Assembly: GCA_023249895.1 (NCBI GenBank)
Contig: JAHFBS010000007.1
Span: 1 to 13,752, forward strand
Source of the DNA: a bacterium
GTDB lineage: Bacteria > Babelota > Babeliae > Babelales > RVW-14
DNA: 13,752 nucleotides
Direction: 5' to 3'
Below are positions 6,982-13,752 of this stretch, piece after piece; the stretch's first letter is position 1, and every line of letters begins with the position of its first letter. Made by a program: the position numbers and the translations under genes. The notes below the pieces were generated by a model. The model did not search any database and was not told where the DNA came from. It was given only the letters and a program-made list of their open reading frames with translations.

Positions 6982-7785
6982 TTAATGTTTACGGCTACAC
7001 AGAGTAATGAATCTTTCTCTCAACGTGTCGAAGAAAAGTGCTGTTCTTTCGGACAGGTCAGTAGCACTCATATTGGAATGCAAGCTTCCTATTGTTTCTA
7101 ACTTCTTTCTTAAAACAATAACTTGTGCTGCAACCGTACCAAAATTCTCAACCCCCTGCGCCCCTAATGCATCAACCTGTTTTAATCCATCCAAAATCTG
7201 CAATACATCTTCCTGCACGTACGCAATAGCATACATTCTTCCTATCGCATTATCTGTTGTTTTTGGCTCCAACCAAAATTTAAATATTTGATAAAACTCT
7301 CCTTCTAATGGCCCCATTTTTAGCGGCGCTTGCATACCAAGACGTAGCACGGTAGCAGTTGAAAAATCTTCAGCCTCCTCTATGAACATTTGCTGATCAA
7401 TATATTCAAACGGAATATTGATAAAATTTTTAAAAAAAGCCAGCACCTCATCACGCACATTGGCTGCAATCAGATCTTTCTTGATCTCCCAACGCATATG
7501 CAAGATCAGATAATAATCAACAGTCGTTTCAAGAAACTCAAGCAGTTCATCATGCGAAAGATTTCTTTGATTTAAATACAGACAGATCCGATAATGACGC
7601 TGACAAATTCCTTCGTCAGAAAAAAGCCATTTTGTATCATGAAAACGTAACTGGTTTCTCCGTACAATCTCGTTAAATCGTGCCGTGTCCCAACAAAAAT
7701 TATCATTGGACTCTTTCATTGCCTCCAAAGAGCCACATGCGCCCATCACAAGAGAAAATACCAACACTTTAATCATCATCTTCAT
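6982..7785 (-). CDS. Exported helical protein, unknown function
   Basis: This is a 267-residue protein. The ATG at 7785 is preferred because AAAGGAGC lies just upstream and MKMMIKVLVFSLVMGACGSLEA follows as a signal peptide; an in-frame ATG 57 bases earlier adds an atypical extension. Cleavage probably falls after LEA (residue 22). MGAC at 14-17 is a marginal lipobox, so a lipoprotein cannot be excluded. The mature part has aromatic-rich helices. A motif FYQIFKF sits at 164-170, followed by a long amphipathic helical stretch near 190-235. It lies 89 bp after the previous gene and 11 bp before the next. No known family is recognised. Confidence 0.82.
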   Translation of the reverse strand: MKMMIKVLVFSLVMGACGSLEAMKESNDNFCWDTARFNEIVRRNQLRFHDTKWLFSDEGICQRHYRICLYLNQRNLSHDELLEFLETTVDYYLILHMRWEIKKDLIAANVRDEVLAFFKNFINIPFEYIDQQMFIEEAEDFSTATVLRLGMQAPLKMGPLEGEFYQIFKFWLEPKTTDNAIGRMYAIAYVQEDVLQILDGLKQVDALGAQGVENFGTVAAQVIVLRKKLETIGSLHSNMSATDLSERTALFFDTLRERFITLCSRKH

Positions 7786-7874
7786 AAGAAAAGCTCCTTT
7801 AAAAAACTTTATCCGCTTCACCACAATCGGCACCATTAGCATAATCGATAATAGATAACTCAGCGAAAACTATT

Positions 7875-8504
7875 TTACCGCAAGCTTAATAAGGCTTCTA
7901 ATTGCCAATCTTGTTTAACCGCTGCCCAAAAATTAAGCGCTTCAGATCGGCTCAACGGTTCAAAAATCACATCATCAACACATGTGGTATGAAATTGCTT
8001 ATCTAACGTAAAAAAAGCACATCGATAATTATTACGAATTCTAAGAAACGCAAATTTTGCAACATTAAACGGATACGGCATGATTGGAAAAGGCACGCTA
8101 TTACCCTGTATATCTTTGGTTATCGCATACACAGGCCCCCATTTTTTTTCAATAAGTGGAATAATTTCAACCAGCCCAAGAACTCTTTTCGCCTCTTGGA
8201 GCAGTGCATCATCAAAACGCTGTCCACCAATCAACGCTAACCTTCCTAACGGAGTTCCAAAAAAGAGAGGGGTGTTCTGGTAGACACACAAAACAATTCC
8301 ACCATTTGCCACTATTTGATTGAAACGAGGTTCAATCGCATTATCAGTCTGTCCGCCTAAATAGTATGCAATATCTTGAATGGTAGCATAATAGGACCGT
8401 AACCATTTATGCATGAAACCTTCGTACGATCCGCGTAAATACATTGCGTGCACGCTTGTTATGCTTATCGCGCATAGGCTCAAGACAACGCCCAACAACT
8501 TCAT
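7875..8504 (-). CDS. Exported protein, unknown function
   Basis: This is a 209-residue protein with a clear signal peptide MKLLGVVLSLCAISITSVHA, cleaved after residue 20 and leaving MYLRGS. Unlike its neighbours, the mature protein looks mixed alpha/beta, with strand-like runs such as GGIVLCVYQNTPLFFG and FAFLRIRNNYRCAFFTL, and three mature cysteines. The ATG has GTGGAG seven or so bases upstream. It follows the lipoprotein gene by 23 bp and is probably co-transcribed. The family is not recognised and there are no catalytic motifs I would trust. Confidence 0.82.
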   Translation of the reverse strand: MKLLGVVLSLCAISITSVHAMYLRGSYEGFMHKWLRSYYATIQDIAYYLGGQTDNAIEPRFNQIVANGGIVLCVYQNTPLFFGTPLGRLALIGGQRFDDALLQEAKRVLGLVEIIPLIEKKWGPVYAITKDIQGNSVPFPIMPYPFNVAKFAFLRIRNNYRCAFFTLDKQFHTTCVDDVIFEPLSRSEALNFWAAVKQDWQLEALLSLR

Positions 8505-8527
8505 TACGCTCCACTCTTTGTATAAAT

Positions 8528-9040
8528 TTATCGCGGAACTAGACGCAGGTAACGTTCTTCGTCACGAAATTCTCGATGCGAGGTTGCATATGCCTTAACC
8601 TCATACAATCGATCAATAAGGATCTGCATGTTATCGATTTTTTGTATCACATCGACTGAGGATGCGCAATCACGGCTCAAATCCTTACGAACGCTCCGTA
8701 ATTCTTTGAGGTCCTTTTCAAGCTCTTGTACGTAGGCATGAAAAGGTATTTTTTCTGCTGAACGTGGATCATCGCCCATTAAAAATACCGACAGGGCTGA
8801 CTGTTTTTTGAACGGTTTTCGCAGTACCAGATCTTCTAATTTTGACTTAATTTTTTCAGGTTCACGATCACCATCCAAAAGAGCAATTTCATAAGAATAT
8901 TTGGTGGTCATTCGCTGATATTGCTCATCGGCAGCAACACGTAATTGTTCTTGATAACGCGGCGAAGATTGTTTGCTGCAACCTGCGATTATCAGAGCCA
9001 TACCGACAACAATAGAAACATAAAACGAACGATTCAACAT
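8528..9040 (-). CDS. Lipoprotein with C-terminal coiled coil
   Basis: This is a 170-residue protein. The signal ends in IIAGC with Cys21 as the lipidation site, a textbook lipobox for Lgt and signal peptidase II. Ser at +2 would favour the outer membrane under the Lol rule known from E. coli. The mature part is highly charged and helical. Residues from about 101 to 150 have heptad-like Leu/Ile spacing, suggesting a coiled coil, and a hydrophobic patch lies near 82-88 (ALSVFLM). AAGGA precedes the ATG and a TATAAT box lies about 30 bp upstream, so the gene may head its own transcription unit. The binding partner is unknown. Confidence 0.87.
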   Translation of the reverse strand: MLNRSFYVSIVVGMALIIAGCSKQSSPRYQEQLRVAADEQYQRMTTKYSYEIALLDGDREPEKIKSKLEDLVLRKPFKKQSALSVFLMGDDPRSAEKIPFHAYVQELEKDLKELRSVRKDLSRDCASSVDVIQKIDNMQILIDRLYEVKAYATSHREFRDEERYLRLVPR

Positions 9041-9069
9041 ACGTATAATATCCTTATATATCAGAAGTA

Positions 9070-9075
9070 ATTATA
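9070..9075 (-). promoter_or_regulatory. Candidate -10 box for the lipoprotein-led operon
   Basis: A perfect TATAAT on the minus strand lies 30 bp before the lipoprotein ATG, in a 161-bp gap (9041-9201) between co-oriented genes. This is the longest gap in the run. No good -35 sits at 16-18 bp, so the call rests on the -10 and the gap. A further possible pair, TTGTAG with TATTCT (spacer 16), lies farther upstream. No convincing terminator for the preceding gene is seen in the gap. Confidence 0.4.
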
Positions 9076-9201
9076 TACAACTCTTGATTGTGATAATGTT
9101 TGAGTAGAATACCAGTTACACAGGCAACTACAATATCAAGATCAGGCTCAAGCGAAAGAAACACAGCTGTTGTAAAAAATCTTCATATGATTACGGCCAC
9201 C

Positions 9202-9678
9202 TTAAAAGTCATCTTTATCAAGCTTTGACAATGCGTCTTTATCTTCATCATCAACTTCTTCTTTTTCAGTGTCATCAATCATAAGATCTTGGTTACCAAA
9301 AATAGCTCCATCGGGACTCATCCAAAATACGGCCTCTTCTTGTTGCAATAATTCACGCTCTGCTTCTTTTGGTGGTAGTACTTTAATCCATTTTTCATGA
9401 AAACAATAATGAGTATCTCCATCGGCACCATAATACACACAACCATCATGAGGAGGTTTTTGTTCTTTGTAACATTGAATCACAGCGCTTTGGGTCGCAC
9501 GCTTAGAGTGCCAAATATCTTTTACTCCTAATGCATTTTCTACAGTACCCTCAATGGTAACAACTCTACCGATAAGATGCTTATAACCCGCAACAACACG
9601 CGCATAATATTTGGCAGAAAGAAGTGGCATAGTTGTTGTCATTAAAAAAATAATGCTCAACGTTTTCATCATGTTCAT
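9202..9678 (-). CDS. Exported protein with acidic tail, unknown function
   Basis: This is a 158-residue protein. Signal peptide residues 1-22 end in LLSA. AAAGGAG lies just before the ATG at 9678. The N-terminal mature part includes GRVVTIEGTVENA (37-49), a pattern of alternating hydrophobics around Gly reminiscent of an OB-type beta barrel, which I cannot confirm. Cys69, 80 and 92 follow. From residue 135 the tail is strongly acidic (DDTEKEEVDDEDKDALSKLD and on to DKDDF), like the exported protein encoded at 5901-6479. Before the tail, SPDGAIF here loosely resembles APKGTVL there. It lies 29 bp after the preceding gene. The function is unknown. Confidence 0.82.
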   Translation of the reverse strand: MNMMKTLSIIFLMTTTMPLLSAKYYARVVAGYKHLIGRVVTIEGTVENALGVKDIWHSKRATQSAVIQCYKEQKPPHDGCVYYGADGDTHYCFHEKWIKVLPPKEAERELLQQEEAVFWMSPDGAIFGNQDLMIDDTEKEEVDDEDKDALSKLDKDDF

Positions 9679-9707
9679 GTGTACTCCTTTTCTGCATAAA
9701 GACTTTT

Positions 9708-10178
9708 TTATTCTCTCTCGCTCAAACCAAGTGATTGAATGTAAAACTCAAAAGCATAGCGGCCACGGGGAACATCATCTTGAAAAATTGCTGTCAAAAA
9801 CAGCATCATATATTGTATTTTAAGCCCAACTACATCGACATCAATCTTATCTTTTGTATATGACTCAATATTTTTGCGCACTATTGTTTCGATAACTTTT
9901 TCAAGCACGCTCATAAAACATGAGAAACTCATTGAGCTCTTTGCAAGCTTCTTTGCTAATTTTTCCGCTACCTCATATTCAAAAAGATCACGCTCAGGCG
10001 TTATAAAAAAGCTAAAACGATCCTGAAGGATCTGAACATCAGGCAACGCAAGCATAGGATCTTCAATACGATCTTTTCCATGCGCTAAAGGCCGTATCGG
10101 TGATGCAATTTGCGCTTGCGCGCCCAACCAGCAAAAAGCTATAGATATAAGAAAACATCGCGCCAAAGCATGTATCAC
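9708..10178 (-). CDS. Exported helical protein, probable GTG start, unknown function
   Basis: This is a 156-residue protein starting at GTG 10178. The in-frame ATG at 10205 would place the ribosome-binding site GAGGGAGG inside the gene; a GTG at 10178 sits 6 bases after GGAGGG, and the adjacent GTG at 10181 sits 3. From this start a good signal peptide follows (IHALARCFLISIAFCWLGAQA, AQA cleavage at residue 22). The mature part is mainly helical with a charged Lys/Glu middle and a hydrophobic stretch YMMLFLTAIF near the C-terminus. It is the first gene after the rRNA terminator and so opens the run of exported-protein genes. No family is recognised. Confidence 0.75.
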   Translation of the reverse strand: MIHALARCFLISIAFCWLGAQAQIASPIRPLAHGKDRIEDPMLALPDVQILQDRFSFFITPERDLFEYEVAEKLAKKLAKSSMSFSCFMSVLEKVIETIVRKNIESYTKDKIDVDVVGLKIQYMMLFLTAIFQDDVPRGRYAFEFYIQSLGLSERE

Positions 10179-10298
10179 CACACCCCCTCCCTCTTCTGAA
10201 CACATTAAAAAATATCAGACAACGCAACATCTTTAATTGTGTACCTAGGCGCATGCATCTGCAAGTCATTATTTTTTTTGTGAATAAAAAATCTAGAC

Positions 10299-10336
10299 AA
10301 AAAAAAGCCTCACGATTTTTACATCGCAAGGCTTTT
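10299..10336 (-). terminator. Rho-independent terminator of the rRNA operon
   Basis: On the minus strand AAAAGCCTTGCGAT pairs with ATCGTGAGGCTTTT (14 bp, two wobble pairs) around a 6-nt loop, followed by a run of T. It starts 7 bp after the 5S 3' end and separates rRNA transcription from the gene at 10178. Confidence 0.88.
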
Positions 10337-10342
10337 AATTAA

Positions 10343-10456
10343 TCTGGCAGTACCTATTCTCCCAGGCCGTCTCCAGCCAAGTACCTTCGGCGTCGTGAGC
10401 TTAACTGCCGTATTCGGAATGGGAACGGGTGTTTCCCCACGACTATGGCCACCAGA
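10343..10456 (-). rRNA. rrf: 5S ribosomal RNA
   Basis: The minus strand begins TCTGGTGGCC and ends GGTACTGCCAGA, so the terminal helix TCTGG/CCAGA closes at about 114 nt. The conserved core GTTCCCATTCCGAA and CAGTTAAGCTC is present. It lies 163 bp after the 23S 3' end on the same strand, the usual 23S-5S arrangement. End positions are good to a few bases. The part of loop B reading GAATACGGC differs slightly from the common GAACTCGGA but remains a normal 5S. Confidence 0.95.
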
Positions 10457-10491
10457 AATTTTTTAGTACATATCAAATTTTATGATCTTTT

Positions 10492-10533
10492 AAATTCTGC
10501 CGGCGAAACCTTACGATGTCACCGGCAGAATTT
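10492..10533 (-). repeat. 12-bp perfect inverted repeat in the 23S-5S spacer
   Basis: AAATTCTGCCGG (10492-10503) and CCGGCAGAATTT (10522-10533) are perfect complements with an 18-nt loop. In the rRNA precursor this gives a stable stem between 23S and 5S, a likely RNase III-type processing site. On the plus strand the second arm runs into TTTTTT, so it could also terminate antisense transcripts. Confidence 0.6.
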
Positions 10534-10619
10534 TTTACGCAAATACCATCAAGAGAATTATTTTTTTGAATCGCGCACAATGAAAGAAGTTTCAGTTCAT
10601 TTGTTTTGATTTATATAGC

Positions 10620-13623
<3,004 letters not shown>

Positions 13624-13752
13624 AAATCTCTCATTGCTGCTTGAATCAAAACTCAATTCTCTTGGACATTTACGTACATTTCAAAGACCAAAATTTTTAT
13701 ATATTTACATCCACTTATGAACTCGAAATTAAATAAACCTGAGGGTGAACTC
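13624..13752 (-). other. Sequence 5' of 23S: spacer or leader, no 16S or tRNA seen
   Basis: This is AT-rich sequence between the 23S 5' end and the window edge. On the minus strand GGTCTTTGAAA at 13690-13680 resembles a boxA antitermination element (consensus near TGCTCTTTGAA) that often precedes 16S and 23S. There is no tRNA cloverleaf, 16S 3' end or convincing promoter. Whether 23S is linked to 16S cannot be decided from this window. Confidence 0.4.

Noticed and set aside
10063..10329. 88-codon minus-strand open frame
   Set aside because: It overlaps the better supported exported-protein gene in another frame and runs through the rRNA terminator, with no signal peptide or good start.
13624..13752. 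tRNA genes or a 16S 3' end before 23S
   Set aside because: No cloverleaf, CCA end or anti-Shine-Dalgarno region is visible in the 129 bases available.

Overview
The window looks like a bacterial chromosome segment from a Gram-negative-type cell. It has type II secretion (T2SS) pseudopilin genes, one lipoprotein and many Sec-type signal peptides. The protein-coding part is AT-rich, densely packed and mostly small exported proteins that I cannot assign to a known family. Together this resembles intracellular or symbiotic lineages such as Candidatus Dependentiae (TM6). That placement is an inference from gene style, not from a phylogenetic comparison. I see no insertion sequence, CRISPR array, tRNA or phage module.

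Layout. Positions 1-2754 (minus strand) hold a gsp operon read right to left: gspF, gspG, gspH-like, gspI-like and the start of a gspJ-like gene cut by the window edge. The order F-G-H-I-J is the canonical T2SS order, with short gaps or overlaps. Positions 2755-2913 are a divergent regulatory region with dyad symmetry in the gspF leader. Positions 2914-4053 (plus strand) hold the only plus-strand gene, an exported protein of unknown function.

Positions 4068-10178 (minus strand) hold nine co-oriented genes. In transcription order they are: two small exported proteins, a lipoprotein, four more exported unknowns, a membrane-anchored CE4 polysaccharide deacetylase, and a Cys-rich exported alpha/beta hydrolase with Cys in the nucleophile position. 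Most are separated by 30 bp or less, or overlap. The 161-bp gap at 9041-9201 probably holds an internal promoter.

Positions 10299-13623 (minus strand) hold 23S rRNA, a spacer with a 12-bp perfect inverted repeat, 5S rRNA and a rho-independent terminator. The 16S gene is not in the window. The last 129 bases (13624-13752) are rRNA leader or spacer with a possible boxA. The 23S gene is about 3.0 kb and appears to carry roughly 75-80 extra nucleotides in domain I, folded as two hairpins.

How it may fit together: the pseudopilus and inner-membrane platform proteins would serve export across the outer membrane. The neighbouring run of signal-peptide proteins, lipoprotein, deacetylase and hydrolase would be envelope or secreted products, some perhaps T2SS cargo. 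The functional link is inference from proximity only.
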